DNA from: Gemmatimonadota bacterium
GTDB lineage: Bacteria > Gemmatimonadota > Gemmatimonadetes > Longimicrobiales > Gaopeijiaceae
Length of the DNA: 64,000 bases
Direction of reading: 5' to 3'
Assembly: GCA_022823225.1 (NCBI GenBank)
Contig: JAJDXM010000057.1
Span: forward strand, 1-64,000
Shown: positions 8,908-17,917 of the stretch, one piece after another
Layout: each line of letters opens with the position of its first letter
How positions within the stretch are numbered: the stretch's first letter is position 1
Program-made: the position numbers and the translations under genes
The notes under the pieces: generated by a model
Told to the model about the DNA's origin: nothing
The model's input: only the letters and a program-made list of their open reading frames with translations
Database searches by the model: none

Positions 8908-10203
8908 CTACCCTTCACCGACCAATACACGGTAACGCACCACCCTCGCGACCCCCAGCTCGTCGGTCGTGACGGCCCACACGTGATCGCCGTCGAAGAC
9001 CGGGCGTGCCATGGGGTTGAATTCCTCCGGGGGCAAGACGATGCCCAGGTAGGTGCCGTCGGGCTCGAAAACATCGTAGCGGAGGCGTTCGTTCCAGAGC
9101 ACGGGCACCGATCCGGGATTGTCCGGGTTGTAGTTCTCGTTCTCGATGAGCTCTCCTTCGGACGACAACTGGGCCCAGACGCGTCCGCCCTTGCCGACCA
9201 GAAGTTCCACAAAGGCCGGCTTGTAATCGGGGATCGGTGGGCCGTTCCAACTCCAGCCCGGCTGGGTGTTGCGCATGTTTCGAGTGATGCGTTCGACCGA
9301 CGATTCACGCTCTCCGTCAGACACGGGAACCGGGTCGTGGACGCGCTCGATTCGCAGCACGCCGTCGTCGCTGGGGACGTTGATGCGGTACGCCGAGGAA
9401 TACCCGGTCAAAAAGTGTCCGTTGGGATGAACTGTCCAAATGAATCTGGGCGAGAAGGGCACGATCGAGGTTGCTCGGCCCGATCCACCCTCGTCGGAGA
9501 ACTCTGCCGTGAGGGTCGCCTGCTCATACCCGCCTGAAGGCAGGGGCATCGTGTCAAGAGGTGTTCCATCGGATCCCAAAACGACGAGATGCATGCCGTA
9601 GTCCGTTCGCGACATGTCGCGCGTCTCCAGGAACGTGCGACCGAGCCCGTCGCTGTAAAGCGGGCCCATGGAATAGGCGTAGCCCGAGTTGTACCGCCAT
9701 TCGTCCCGCACCCCGGGGCCTGGGCCGAACACCTGAACCCGCATGTTGCCGGCATCCCGCACGACCAGCCGGCCGTCGGGCAGCAACGCAATCGCCTCGG
9801 CGCGGCTGAACTCACCCGGGCCCTCTCCCCGTCCACCCAGCGTCTCCATGTACACGCCGGCCGAGTCGTACACCTGAACGTGCTGTGCCTGCTCGTCGAA
9901 GACGTACACGTTCCACTCGTCGTCCACCGCGATCGACCAGATCCAGCCGAAAAGGTACTCCCCGGCGCCTTCGACTCTGCCGATCGTGATCTCGGGAACC
10001 AGGATCGCCTCCGCACCCCAAACGCTGCCGGACATGGTGCGCACCACGGTGGTGTCCCCAATGGTCTCGACGACGGTTTCGGTTCTGCCGGGGGGAGAGT
10101 CCGCGTCGGGGAGGCAGGCGGCCAGGATGATTGCGGTGGTGGCGAGGAGTTGCCTCGCGCCCTGGCTCTTCTGATGTCGCGTTTGAAACGTATCGGTACG
10201 CAT
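8908..10203 (-). CDS. Lipoprotein with six-bladed beta-propeller repeats
   Basis: A 431-residue exported lipoprotein of the six-bladed beta-propeller group. The repeats are visible as DEWNVYVFDEQAQHVQVYD, GRGEGPGEF and LLPDGRLVVRDAGNMRVQVF. The lipobox is IILAAC at about residues 30-35. The start at ATG 10203 is fixed by an AGGAGG six bases upstream and a matching promoter. Both are shared, base for base, with an intact RelB antitoxin gene at 13993. The first five residues, MRTDT, are the RelB start, and the following DNA is a YafQ toxin-gene fragment read in another frame. The signal peptide is therefore partly made from a decayed toxin-antitoxin locus. Confidence 0.85.
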   Translation of the reverse strand: MRTDTFQTRHQKSQGARQLLATTAIILAACLPDADSPPGRTETVVETIGDTTVVRTMSGSVWGAEAILVPEITIGRVEGAGEYLFGWIWSIAVDDEWNVYVFDEQAQHVQVYDSAGVYMETLGGRGEGPGEFSRAEAIALLPDGRLVVRDAGNMRVQVFGPGPGVRDEWRYNSGYAYSMGPLYSDGLGRTFLETRDMSRTDYGMHLVVLGSDGTPLDTMPLPSGGYEQATLTAEFSDEGGSGRATSIVPFSPRFIWTVHPNGHFLTGYSSAYRINVPSDDGVLRIERVHDPVPVSDGERESSVERITRNMRNTQPGWSWNGPPIPDYKPAFVELLVGKGGRVWAQLSSEGELIENENYNPDNPGSVPVLWNERLRYDVFEPDGTYLGIVLPPEEFNPMARPVFDGDHVWAVTTDELGVARVVRYRVLVGEG

Positions 10204-10310
10204 CCTGGACCTCCTTCGGTGTAGCAGCACTGTAGATACAGCCCAGGCTGTCAGCAAGGATGGTATGGCGTTCTCCGACATCAGTTCGCCGCGGAATGCG
10301 CCGATGTGAA
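10152..10310 (-). pseudogene. Collapsed RelB/YafQ locus (promoter, start codon and toxin fragment)
   Basis: Bases 10193-10310 match 13982-14099, the promoter, ribosome site and first codons of an intact RelB antitoxin gene. Bases 10152-10188 match 13670-13706, the 5' part of its YafQ toxin gene. In the intact locus the two blocks are about 275 bases apart; here they are joined, so roughly 270 bases were deleted. In the toxin frame this fragment would read FKRDIRRARARG. The lipoprotein gene now uses the promoter and start codon. Confidence 0.8.
10229..10257 (-). promoter_or_regulatory. Promoter of the lipoprotein gene, inherited from a RelB locus
   Basis: On the minus strand TTGCTG (10252-10257) is followed after exactly 17 bases by TACAGT (10229-10234). 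The equivalent promoter of the intact RelB gene is TTGCTG-N17-TACAAT at 14020-14048. Confidence 0.6.
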
Positions 10311-10360
10311 CCTCGCGAACCGGACAGCTGCCGATTCCCTGCTTCGGAAAAGAGCCTGTC

Positions 10361-12190
10361 ATGACGACGCGACTCCCGCTATTCTTCGCGTCTCGCTCGC
10401 TGGTTGCACCCCCAAAACCACCCCAAATGCTCCTTTTTCAGCGCCTCAAGTGCGGATCTGCCGACCTCCTCCCGCCTGTGCCGGCGCTTCCCACCGCAGT
10501 GATCTCCTGCCCTGCTGTGGCGCTTGCGCTCTTCGGGACGTCGCTGGTGGCGCCGCGCGACTCCCACGCGCAGGAAACCATTGCCCGCGACGAGGAAGCC
10601 GCTTCCACGGCCCAAGTCAAATGGCAAGGGCCCCTTGCGCCTGATGTCGCGTGGATTCTGGGCAGCTACTACGGCCCCGCGCGGCTGCGGAGAACCGCGA
10701 CTTCGGGATGCAGCGCCGACGATGGCGACGTGTGTTTCAACGGGGATCACGAAGACCACAACTGGAGACGTCTCGGACGTCGTGAGCCGGAGGAAGTAGC
10801 CGGGCTGCTGGCCAAGCTCGGGGAGGCCGCGGCCGACAGACCCGACGACGCCCTGGCTTTCGCCCAGCTCGTCTATGCGCATACCCGGCTCAGTGACTTT
10901 CAGGAGACCCTGGCGGTGGCTCGTGAATGCAACTTTGTCGCCTGGTGGTGCGAGTTGCTCCTGGGCATGGTTCACGAACGGGGCGGCGAGCCCACCCAGG
11001 CCGCTGCCTATTTCCGTTCCGCGCTGCCGGACGCTGATCCGGCCCTGGCGGCGCTCCTCACGGGTATCGGCGACCTGCTGGAAGGCAAGGACGGATCGGC
11101 ATACCGGCGTCTGACGGGTCGTGAGCGCGGTGACTTCGAGCAGCGATTCTGGTGGCTGGCCAACCCGATGTGGACCATTCCCGGCAACGAACGTTGGACA
11201 GCGCATGTGCGTCGAGGCGTCGAGTTGGTGCTGCACTGGACCCTCCTCGAAGCACGCGGCGGACAACACGGGTATCCACACCAGGGTCTCCTGGTGCGCC
11301 GCGGACCCGAGGACTCGTGGTTGCCGCAACCCACGCCAAGACCACGCTGGACGAGCTTGCGTGCGGCCAGGTACCGCTTCACTCCGGTCTCGGCAATCAC
11401 CGACGGGATCGGCGCGCTGCGCTACAATCTTGAGGCCGGGATAGAGGACGAGCGCTACACGCCCACCGCCTACGGTCCGATTACTCAGGTGCCCGCGCAG
11501 TTTGCACGGTTCCTCGACGGCGACTCGCTGGTCGTGGTAGCAGCCGCCCGCCTCGAGGAAGCTCGGCTCGTCGCACCTCGGACCGTCTTTCTGGTCAGCG
11601 ACGGGCCCGGCAGCTTTCCGACGGTGCTTCCAGCCGCCCCGGGAGGTACAGATCCAATCTTCCAGGCGGTCATCGCCAATCGACCGGTGGCGGTGGGCAT
11701 CGAGTCACTGGACGAGAATCAGGCTGCCGCCCGCGCGCGTGGTGGCCTGCTGCCGCTCGATTCCGGCGGGCTCGTACTGTCCGACCCGCTTCTGATGACG
11801 CCGATGGGACTCGACCTGCCGGCGACTCGGGACGCAGCCGTGGCGCGGACGCTCGGAACAACGACCGTGGAGGTGGGTGAGGAACTTGCCGTCTACTGGG
11901 AGGTCTACGGTGCGGTTCCGAGGTGGCCACTCCGCCATTCGATCACCGTCGAGGGGGACAGACCGGGAATGCTCACGCGGACGCTCCGGGCGCTCCGGAT
12001 CCGGTCGGCCCCCAAGGTGCCCGAGGTGTCATGGACGCAGACTACAACCACCGCGGTCGAACCGATGGCACTCGCTGTGGACATTGCCAACCTCGATGCC
12101 GGAGATTACACACTCAAGATCAGAGTCGTCGGTCCGGACGGGTCGGAGGCGGCGAGCGAGCGGCGGTTCAGGGTTGAGCCGGGGTCCTGA
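10361..12190 (+). CDS. Large exported protein, GWxTD-like
   Basis: A protein of up to 609 residues with an internal signal-peptide-like stretch ending in DSHAQE near residue 70. The real start may therefore be downstream of ATG 10361. A region around residues 265-310 (FWWLANPMWTIPGNERWT, later HQGLLVRRG) resembles the GWxTD-type secreted proteins common in Gemmatimonadota. Helical, TPR-like sequence comes before it and a beta-rich region with a regularly spaced Thr-rich tail after it. The function is unknown. It is divergent from the lipoprotein gene and separated from it by 157 bases. Confidence 0.7.
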   Translation: MTTRLPLFFASRSLVAPPKPPQMLLFQRLKCGSADLLPPVPALPTAVISCPAVALALFGTSLVAPRDSHAQETIARDEEAASTAQVKWQGPLAPDVAWILGSYYGPARLRRTATSGCSADDGDVCFNGDHEDHNWRRLGRREPEEVAGLLAKLGEAAADRPDDALAFAQLVYAHTRLSDFQETLAVARECNFVAWWCELLLGMVHERGGEPTQAAAYFRSALPDADPALAALLTGIGDLLEGKDGSAYRRLTGRERGDFEQRFWWLANPMWTIPGNERWTAHVRRGVELVLHWTLLEARGGQHGYPHQGLLVRRGPEDSWLPQPTPRPRWTSLRAARYRFTPVSAITDGIGALRYNLEAGIEDERYTPTAYGPITQVPAQFARFLDGDSLVVVAAARLEEARLVAPRTVFLVSDGPGSFPTVLPAAPGGTDPIFQAVIANRPVAVGIESLDENQAAARARGGLLPLDSGGLVLSDPLLMTPMGLDLPATRDAAVARTLGTTTVEVGEELAVYWEVYGAVPRWPLRHSITVEGDRPGMLTRTLRALRIRSAPKVPEVSWTQTTTTAVEPMALAVDIANLDAGDYTLKIRVVGPDGSEAASERRFRVEPGS

Positions 12191-12215
12191 GATGGGACGG
12201 ATGTGGGGGCGTCCA

Positions 12216-12257
12216 AATGACAAGTGGACTTGTCATATTGTAAGGTCGAGATTACAT
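12216..12257 (+). repeat. 42-bp dispersed element, copy D
   Basis: The left part reads AATGACAAG and the right part GTAAGGTCGAGATTACAT, with the same 15-base spacing as the other copies. The left half is also a perfect palindrome (ATGACAAGT, two bases, ACTTGTCAT). It contains TTGTCA-N17-TACATT on the plus strand and lies 133 bases before the AAA ATPase gene, so this copy could also serve as that gene's promoter. Confidence 0.7.
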
Positions 12258-12389
12258 TCCAACGAGTAAACAGTTGGCGCGCAGTGCTCGTCATGAAACC
12301 TGGCCCCTCCAGCCATACCGCAGGCTCAACCGAATCGCTACGTTGCCCGCCCACCCCGACACCCCACAAGCGCAACCGGGAGATACCCC

Positions 12390-13379
12390 ATGGCCAGTGC
12401 CGAACAGCTCAAGGCGTTGCTGAGGTCGCATCTGGCGGGCGACAACGACCGATTCATCTCGGTCGCCATGCAGGTCGCGGCACACGAAGCGAAGCTCGGG
12501 CACGGGAGACTGGCCACCGATCTGCGCGACATTATCGATCAGGCCAAGAGCCGGCGTAGGGCTGGGTCCCCGGTTCCAATCGGTCGGCCGCGTGGGGAGC
12601 TGGCGAACCTGCTCGAAGCTTCCTACCCCAAGGCGCGGCTCGGGGACATGATCCTCGGAAAGGCCCTGGCGGGTCGCATCGACCGAGTCATTCGCGAGCA
12701 GCGGCACGCGGGGAAGATCCTGGATCACGGCCTCTCGCCGAGGCGCAAGCTCCTGCTCGTAGGCCCTCCGGGCACCGGGAAGACGCTGTCCGCTTCGGTC
12801 CTGGCGGGGGAACTCCGTCTCCCTCTGCTCCAGGTTCGACTTGACGGCTTGATCACCAGGTTCATGGGAGAGACCGCAGCCAAATTGCGGCAGATCTTCG
12901 ACTCCACCGGCCAGACAAGGGGCGTCTATTTCTTTGACGAGTTCGACGCGATCGGCTCGGAACGCGGGATCGCCACCGACGTAGGCGAGATCCGGCGGGT
13001 GCTGAACAGCTTCCTCCAGATGATCGAGCAGGACGACTCACACAGCATCGTGATGGCAGCGACCAATCACCCCAAGGTCCTCGACCGTGCACTCTTCCGC
13101 CGCTTTGACGACATACTTCATTTCGAGATGCCGGACATCGTACAAATCGCCGAGCTGTTGAAGACGCGGCTTGATCGGGCTGCCTCGCCGGACACCGTGT
13201 GGAGCGACCTCGCCGAATGGGCGGTGGGACTGAGCTTCGCGGATGTGGCGCGGGTAGCAAACGATGTTCTCAAGGACGCACTGGTTGGGCAGCGCGAGCG
13301 GATCCGTGAGGAGGAGATTCGGGCAGTGATCGACGAGCGGAAGGCGGTCAGCAGCGAACTGGCGGCGCCACGGGCGTAG
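12390..13379 (+). CDS. AAA+ ATPase
   Basis: A 329-residue ATPase. The Walker A motif is GPPGTGKT (about residues 126-133), Walker B is VYFFDEFDAIG, sensor 1 is MAATNH and the arginine-finger region is RALFRRFDD. A helical N-terminal region of about 100 residues precedes the ATPase core. Proteins of this type are often paired with a subtilisin-like peptidase in predicted defence loci, but no peptidase gene lies next to this one. GGGAGA six bases before the ATG supports the start. The nearest genes are a RelB/YafQ pair on the other strand. Confidence 0.85.
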   Translation: MASAEQLKALLRSHLAGDNDRFISVAMQVAAHEAKLGHGRLATDLRDIIDQAKSRRRAGSPVPIGRPRGELANLLEASYPKARLGDMILGKALAGRIDRVIREQRHAGKILDHGLSPRRKLLLVGPPGTGKTLSASVLAGELRLPLLQVRLDGLITRFMGETAAKLRQIFDSTGQTRGVYFFDEFDAIGSERGIATDVGEIRRVLNSFLQMIEQDDSHSIVMAATNHPKVLDRALFRRFDDILHFEMPDIVQIAELLKTRLDRAASPDTVWSDLAEWAVGLSFADVARVANDVLKDALVGQRERIREEEIRAVIDERKAVSSELAAPRA

Positions 13380-13461
13380 TCGGCGCACGAATTCGACGTG
13401 GCGAACGGAAACGGGGGACAGAATCCGCACTTCATTCTGGAGGCGAGCCCGAAGTGCGGCC

Positions 13462-13746
13462 TCATTCCCTGAAGAGATCCGAGTGGGTGCCGGTGCGCAC
13501 CAAATGCAACTCGTCACCCTTGACGCAGTAGATCACGAGCCAATCGGGCTCACTGTGCGCCTCTCGATGTCCTTTCCAGATGCCCCGAAGCGGATGATCG
13601 CGATGCCGTGCAGCCAACGGCTCCTGTGCGATCAGGGTCTCCAGAAGCACCCGTAGCTTGCTTAGGTACTTGCCTCGCGACCTGGCTCTTCTGACGTCGC
13701 GTTTGAACTGCGAGGATCTAACCGGGATCAGTATGTCAGATCTCAA
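13462..13746 (-). CDS. YafQ-family mRNA interferase toxin
   Basis: A 94-residue RelE/YafQ-superfamily ribonuclease toxin that would cut mRNA on the ribosome. The YafQ active-site pattern is present: His in RDHPL, His in GHREAH, Asp in EPDW and His in THSDLF. The start is a TTG that overlaps the end of the antitoxin gene by 11 bases, and a slightly later start is possible. It forms an operon with the upstream RelB antitoxin. This is the only complete RelB/YafQ pair in the window. Confidence 0.88.
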   Translation of the reverse strand: MRSDILIPVRSSQFKRDVRRARSRGKYLSKLRVLLETLIAQEPLAARHRDHPLRGIWKGHREAHSEPDWLVIYCVKGDELHLVRTGTHSDLFRE

Positions 13747-13993
13747 GGTCGCGGAACAGCTCCTCGGCGGTATCGCAACGCTGACCCCGGCCGTCGTCCA
13801 GCTCCCTCATGGCCTCGAGGGTAGTCGCGTTCGGTACCTGGACGACGAAGGGGAGTCGCTTCTCCTCCGCAACCCGCAGCAGCACCATGCGAATGACGTC
13901 GGACACGGACAGGCCCATGGCCTTGAGCGCCTCGGTGGCACGTGCCTTGGTCTCACCATCGATTCTCGCGCGGACAACGGTATCGGTACGCAT
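13736..13993 (-). CDS. RelB/DinJ-family antitoxin
   Basis: An 85-residue ribbon-helix-helix antitoxin. The N-terminal strand is VVRARIDGETKARATEAL, followed by MGLSVSDVIRMVLLRVA and the LPFVVQVPNATT segment typical of RelB/DinJ. It should neutralise the YafQ toxin and repress the operon. ATG 13993 has AAGGAG seven bases upstream and a promoter with an operator-like repeat. The whole upstream region was copied to 10.2 kb. Confidence 0.9.
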   Translation of the reverse strand: MRTDTVVRARIDGETKARATEALKAMGLSVSDVIRMVLLRVAEEKRLPFVVQVPNATTLEAMRELDDGRGQRCDTAEELFRDLEI

Positions 13994-14099
13994 CCTGGAG
14001 CTCCTTTCAGTGTAGCAGCATTGTAGCTACGGGCCAGGCTGTCAGCAAGGATGGTATGGCGTTCTCCGACATCAGTTCGCGGCGGAATGCGCCGACGTG
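13982..14099. repeat. 118-bp direct repeat of 10193-10310
   Basis: The RelB start codon, ribosome site, promoter and about 60 further upstream bases are repeated almost unchanged at 10193-10310, in the same orientation. The few differences include ATTGTA versus ACTGTA in the -10 region. Confidence 0.9.
14011..14048 (-). promoter_or_regulatory. RelB/YafQ promoter and probable operator
   Basis: On the minus strand TTGCTG (14043-14048) lies 17 bases before TACAAT (14020-14025). The inverted repeat GTAGC...GCTAC spans the -10 box, where a ribbon-helix-helix antitoxin would be expected to bind. Confidence 0.65.
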
Positions 14100-14275
14100 A
14101 AGGTGGGGGTTGGACTAGCGCAGCGGTTGACCCGAGGAGCAGCCCGCAATCCCCGCCCCATCGCTAATCTCGGCGATGCAGGCTGCCATGATCTCGTCGG
14201 CGTTGCCCTCGTCCCACCCGGAGTCCTGCGGGTACCTTGCTTCTCGCCGATTGACGAACGAGGAGGCTCCCAACC

Positions 14276-15481
14276 ATGCCTGACGCCGGCAGCACAGCGC
14301 CACAGGTTTCTGCACATGCTCTACCACCCGAGGCTTCGCGCCGCGTCCGTATCCCGTGGTTTCCCTTGTATCACGAAGTACGCCACCTCCTCCGGGTCTG
14401 GCCCGGTCGGTCCAAGGCACAGATTACGGGGCTTCACAGCGCCTTAAGGCGGCTCACCGGAACGCCTACGAACCCGGTCGACTGGACCGATCCGGACACC
14501 TGGATTCCGGACAGACTCACGAGCAACGCCCAGGAACTCGCCCACGCTATCTGGATCTCCAGCCACGGGGAGGTGAATCCCCGGCACACCCGCGGCCATT
14601 GGCTACTCAGTCAGAAATACGAACTTCTGGCCGATGGACGAGGCGGGAGTCTGGCCCTGACCGACCGCGGCCGTGACTTCATCGAGAATCACCTCGGGGA
14701 GGCGGTCTCGTTTCTTGACACGCAGGAGGGCCTCGTCGAACTGCTGACCATCGTTGCCGACACCGGACCCGCTCAGGTCGGGGGCCTTGAGCCGGCGTGG
14801 ACCGAATTCCTCGCGCGGCATTCCACGTTCCGTTCAGCTTCGACCGTTCGCGACACTCTGCGCCGCCGCCTGAAAAACCTCCTCGACCGAGGTCTGATCG
14901 AGCGCGAACGCACCAAGTACACGGTGAGCGACGGCGGGATTTCGTACCTGGAGAAGGTTGCACCCGCGCCCGGTCCGCGAATGAAGGTCCGGATGCTCGC
15001 CAAGGAGCAGAAGGCAACTGTCCGCGAGTCCATTCGTGAACACCTGTTGCAGATGGAACCGAAAGCCTTCGAGGAGCTCGTCGGTCGACTACTCAGGGAG
15101 ATGAAATACCAGAAGGTCCGGGTCGTCGGACAATCCGGTGACGGCGGAGTCGATGTGGTCGCCGACATTCAGCTCGGCGTCACCTCGGTCCGCGAGGTCG
15201 TACAGGCAAAGCGCCACAAGCGGACCATTCAGCGGAAGGACCTGGACGCGCTCCGGGGATCCCTGTACCGATTCAATGCCGTCCGAGGAACGATCGTCGC
15301 GACTTCGCGCTTCGCGAAGGGAGCTGTGGAAGCCGCGTTTGCCCAGGGCGCAGCCCCGATTACGCTCATCGATGGCGACAGACTCATCGACCTGTTGATC
15401 GCACACGGCATCGGCGTGCGGACGCGAACGGTGGAAGTGCTGACCTTCGACCCGGAGGGATTGTCCCCGCATGAAGACTGA
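14276..15481 (+). CDS. Mrr-like restriction endonuclease
   Basis: A 401-residue protein with an N-terminal winged-helix region (Mrr-N type, about residues 25-130), a second helical region, and a C-terminal PD-(D/E)xK nuclease domain. The nuclease signature is GDGGVDVVA (about 285-293) and VVQAKRHK (about 307-314), where Asp, Gln and Lys form the expected site. Mrr-type enzymes cut modified or foreign DNA. AGGAGG nine bases before ATG 14276 supports the start. The next gene overlaps by 11 bases. Confidence 0.85.
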   Translation: MPDAGSTAPQVSAHALPPEASRRVRIPWFPLYHEVRHLLRVWPGRSKAQITGLHSALRRLTGTPTNPVDWTDPDTWIPDRLTSNAQELAHAIWISSHGEVNPRHTRGHWLLSQKYELLADGRGGSLALTDRGRDFIENHLGEAVSFLDTQEGLVELLTIVADTGPAQVGGLEPAWTEFLARHSTFRSASTVRDTLRRRLKNLLDRGLIERERTKYTVSDGGISYLEKVAPAPGPRMKVRMLAKEQKATVRESIREHLLQMEPKAFEELVGRLLREMKYQKVRVVGQSGDGGVDVVADIQLGVTSVREVVQAKRHKRTIQRKDLDALRGSLYRFNAVRGTIVATSRFAKGAVEAAFAQGAAPITLIDGDRLIDLLIAHGIGVRTRTVEVLTFDPEGLSPHED

Positions 15482-15893
15482 CATCGGCATCTGGGAGATC
15501 GACCGGACGTCCCAGGCTGGAACCAAGCTCGATCTGGCCGAGAGGATTGAGACGGAAGAGATGCTGGAAGCCGTGCTGGTGGCGAACCCCGAGATGCTGA
15601 TGAGCGGGCTCACGCTGGTCGGCAGGCAGGTTCCGGTCGAAACCGGTGCCGTTGACCTTCTCGGCATTGACGAAGACGGTCGGCTGGTGGTCTTCGAGCT
15701 CAAGCGCGAGAAGCTCACGAGGGCCGCCGTCGCACAGGTACTGGAGAGGAAGCCGTCGCAACGGGCCCTCCTGCGGGGCACGTCCAAGGTAACTCGCTCG
15801 TGGGGATCCAAGAGCAAACGGGGAGGCGTCCGAGCTTTTCCAAGCCGGGAACGGCGGCATCTCAGGAAGCTCTGCACGGACGTTCGGAAGTAG
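15471..15893 (+). pseudogene. DUF91/NucS-like nuclease, C-terminally truncated
   Basis: A 140-residue product. Residues 1-95 look like the N-terminal part of DUF91 (NucS-related) PD-(D/E)xK nucleases, with METEEMLEAVLVANPEML-like helices, GAVDLLGIDEDGR and the catalytic VVFELKRE. After AVAQVLER the sequence turns into Arg/Ser-rich residues with no family likeness, so the C-terminal part has been lost by deletion or frameshift. It starts inside the Mrr-like gene and was probably cotranscribed with it. Whether the shortened protein is active is unknown. Confidence 0.6.
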
Positions 15894-15917
15894 CTACTGT
15901 AACCGGGGCGAACTGAA

Positions 15918-16865
15918 TTGGGGCGTCAAGACGGGAGAAGACGGTTGGAGCCATTGGCAGGAGGTGAGAGTGTCGGCTCCTTCGGGAATGTGATCGATCG
16001 CGCAATCGCGAAGGTCGCGGAGCGGGAGTTCCGCCGGCTCAGCAGAGGCCTGAGCGATGAGGAAGTCGCCCGTACCGTCCGAATCGCTCTGGATGAAGTG
16101 GCGAAAACCGGGAAATGCCGTACGCCAAACTACGACTGTGAGTGGGTCGCTCTTTTCTACCTAACGTGGTTTCAAGCGCGACAAATCAATCTGGTGTACT
16201 CTCTGTTAGATCAGATGCAGGTCGAACTTCCCCGGGACTTGCATGTGGTCGACTTGGGGTGCGGCACGTTGGGGGTGCAGTTCGCGCTGGCTGCATTCGC
16301 CGCGACACGCGATCAGGCGGGGACACGGATTTCACTGACCGGGATGGACATCAGCCGACCGATGATCGCGATTGGGGTTGAGCTCTGGGATTGCTTCACG
16401 GATATGATCCGCAAGGAGGCGCATGGCTCTCTATTGGATCGGGTGACAACGACCATGTCGACGAAGATTATGGCCACGGATCCAACGACAGTCAGAACCT
16501 TCTGCCCAGAAAGGGATCACCGACCGGCAACCGATCGTTGGCTGACTTCAATTCACTCCGCTTACCATCTACCGCAAGACCTGCTACCAGTGCTGAGCGA
16601 CCGGTGGAAGCCAGAAGGCATACTGCTGACCGCCCATAGTCGTAGGGCTTCCGACTTGGCCAGGGTGGTGAAGGACATGAGCTACCAGTTCGGAGGCATG
16701 AAGGTGCGACCTCGGAAGGAGGGTTGTCTTCGACAAACCACCAAGTGGCGGCACCAACTGTGCCGACGGCTGCGACTGCGGCATCCCCTTCTGAAGTCGG
16801 CGGTGGAGTGGAACGGGAACCCGATTGAGAAGGATGATGTCAGAGTTGCGGGGACGTTCCAGTGA
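15918..16865 (+). CDS. SAM-dependent methyltransferase-like protein
   Basis: A 315-residue protein with the class I methyltransferase motif VVDLGCGTLGVQFALAAF at about residues 110-127 and a motif-II-like acidic stretch SLTGMDISRP. The start is uncertain; TTG 15918 is the longest choice and the homologous part begins later. The substrate cannot be read from the sequence. Its stop overlaps the GTG start of the radical SAM gene, which strongly suggests that the two proteins act together. Confidence 0.65.
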   Translation: MGRQDGRRRLEPLAGGESVGSFGNVIDRAIAKVAEREFRRLSRGLSDEEVARTVRIALDEVAKTGKCRTPNYDCEWVALFYLTWFQARQINLVYSLLDQMQVELPRDLHVVDLGCGTLGVQFALAAFAATRDQAGTRISLTGMDISRPMIAIGVELWDCFTDMIRKEAHGSLLDRVTTTMSTKIMATDPTTVRTFCPERDHRPATDRWLTSIHSAYHLPQDLLPVLSDRWKPEGILLTAHSRRASDLARVVKDMSYQFGGMKVRPRKEGCLRQTTKWRHQLCRRLRLRHPLLKSAVEWNGNPIEKDDVRVAGTFQ

Positions 16866-17809
16866 CCAGCCCCCGCCAACTGGCCCTATTCGGAGGGTCC
16901 ACCCCAGACCAACCGGAGGAAACCCGCGGACAGCCCGGTCCCACCCGCTTAGGCCACGCCAGCATCGACTACAAGCCGGCGCGCGCCATTCTTACGAAGG
17001 CGACGGGGTTCATGGATGCCTACGACTTCACGCTGAACCCCTATTCCGGCTGCGCGTTCGGCTGCACCTACTGCTATGCAGCCTTCTTTTCCCGCGCTTC
17101 CGGATCCATGACCGGCGCCGAGAGACGCGACACTTGGGGGGCGTGGGTCGAAGTCAAGGAAAACGCGATCAAGCTACTGGAGAGACGCCGCAAGCCCCTG
17201 GATGACACCCTCATCTACATGAGCAGCGTGACCGACCCGTACCAGCCCATCGAGCGCAAGCTGAACCTCACTCAAGGGCTTCTGGAGGTTCTCGCCAAGC
17301 GGCATCGTCCGAAACTGGTCGTCCAGACCCGAAGTCCCGATGTCGTGCGCGACGCGGACCTCTTTCGCGAGATCGTCGCCAACGGCGGCAGAGTCCAGGT
17401 CAATCTGACGGTCACCACCGACGACGAAGACGTACGCCGCGCGTTCGAACCAACCTGTCCGAGCAACGCCAAGCGTCTTGGAGCTGCGAGAGAACTGGTC
17501 GGGCACGGAATCGCGACCTGTCTGACGATGACGCCTCTGCTGCCGGTCGAGAACGCAGAGCGGTTTGTCGACGATCTTCTGGCCACGGGTGTCCAGAACT
17601 TCATCGTCCAGCCCTTCCACTTCCAGAGCGGCAAGTTCATAGCCGGAACACGGGACGCGGCGCTCGGTATTCTGGCGACAAAGCTCGATTGCGGTCAGCG
17701 CAGCGTGCCGGGGCGGTACTTGGAGCATTATAATCGCGTTCGAGACACGCTCCGTAGTAAGTTGCCCGGACTTGGCGAGGGCAAGGACGGATTCAAGCCC
17801 CCGTTTTGA
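16862..17809 (+). CDS. SPL-type radical SAM protein
   Basis: A 315-residue radical SAM enzyme of the spore-photoproduct-lyase-like group. The iron-sulphur motif is CAFGCTYC (Cys-x3-Cys-x2-Cys) at about residues 63-70, and SVTDPYQPIE and QTRSPDVVRD follow as in the family. Characterised relatives repair DNA photoproducts or modify other molecules through a 5'-deoxyadenosyl radical; the role here is unknown. GTG 16862 overlaps the previous stop (GTGA). It ends 108 bases before the first DUF6361 gene on the same strand, so it could be transcribed into that cassette. Confidence 0.85.
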   Translation: MTSPRQLALFGGSTPDQPEETRGQPGPTRLGHASIDYKPARAILTKATGFMDAYDFTLNPYSGCAFGCTYCYAAFFSRASGSMTGAERRDTWGAWVEVKENAIKLLERRRKPLDDTLIYMSSVTDPYQPIERKLNLTQGLLEVLAKRHRPKLVVQTRSPDVVRDADLFREIVANGGRVQVNLTVTTDDEDVRRAFEPTCPSNAKRLGAARELVGHGIATCLTMTPLLPVENAERFVDDLLATGVQNFIVQPFHFQSGKFIAGTRDAALGILATKLDCGQRSVPGRYLEHYNRVRDTLRSKLPGLGEGKDGFKPPF

Positions 17810-17917
17810 TGAACGGCCCCACCCTCCCCACGGTCCGCTGGCCGCCTTTCTGGTCGTTATCCGCGGCCTCTTCCAAACGGTCGCACCGCTCAATGCACGG
17901 AATAAAGAGGGGATGAC

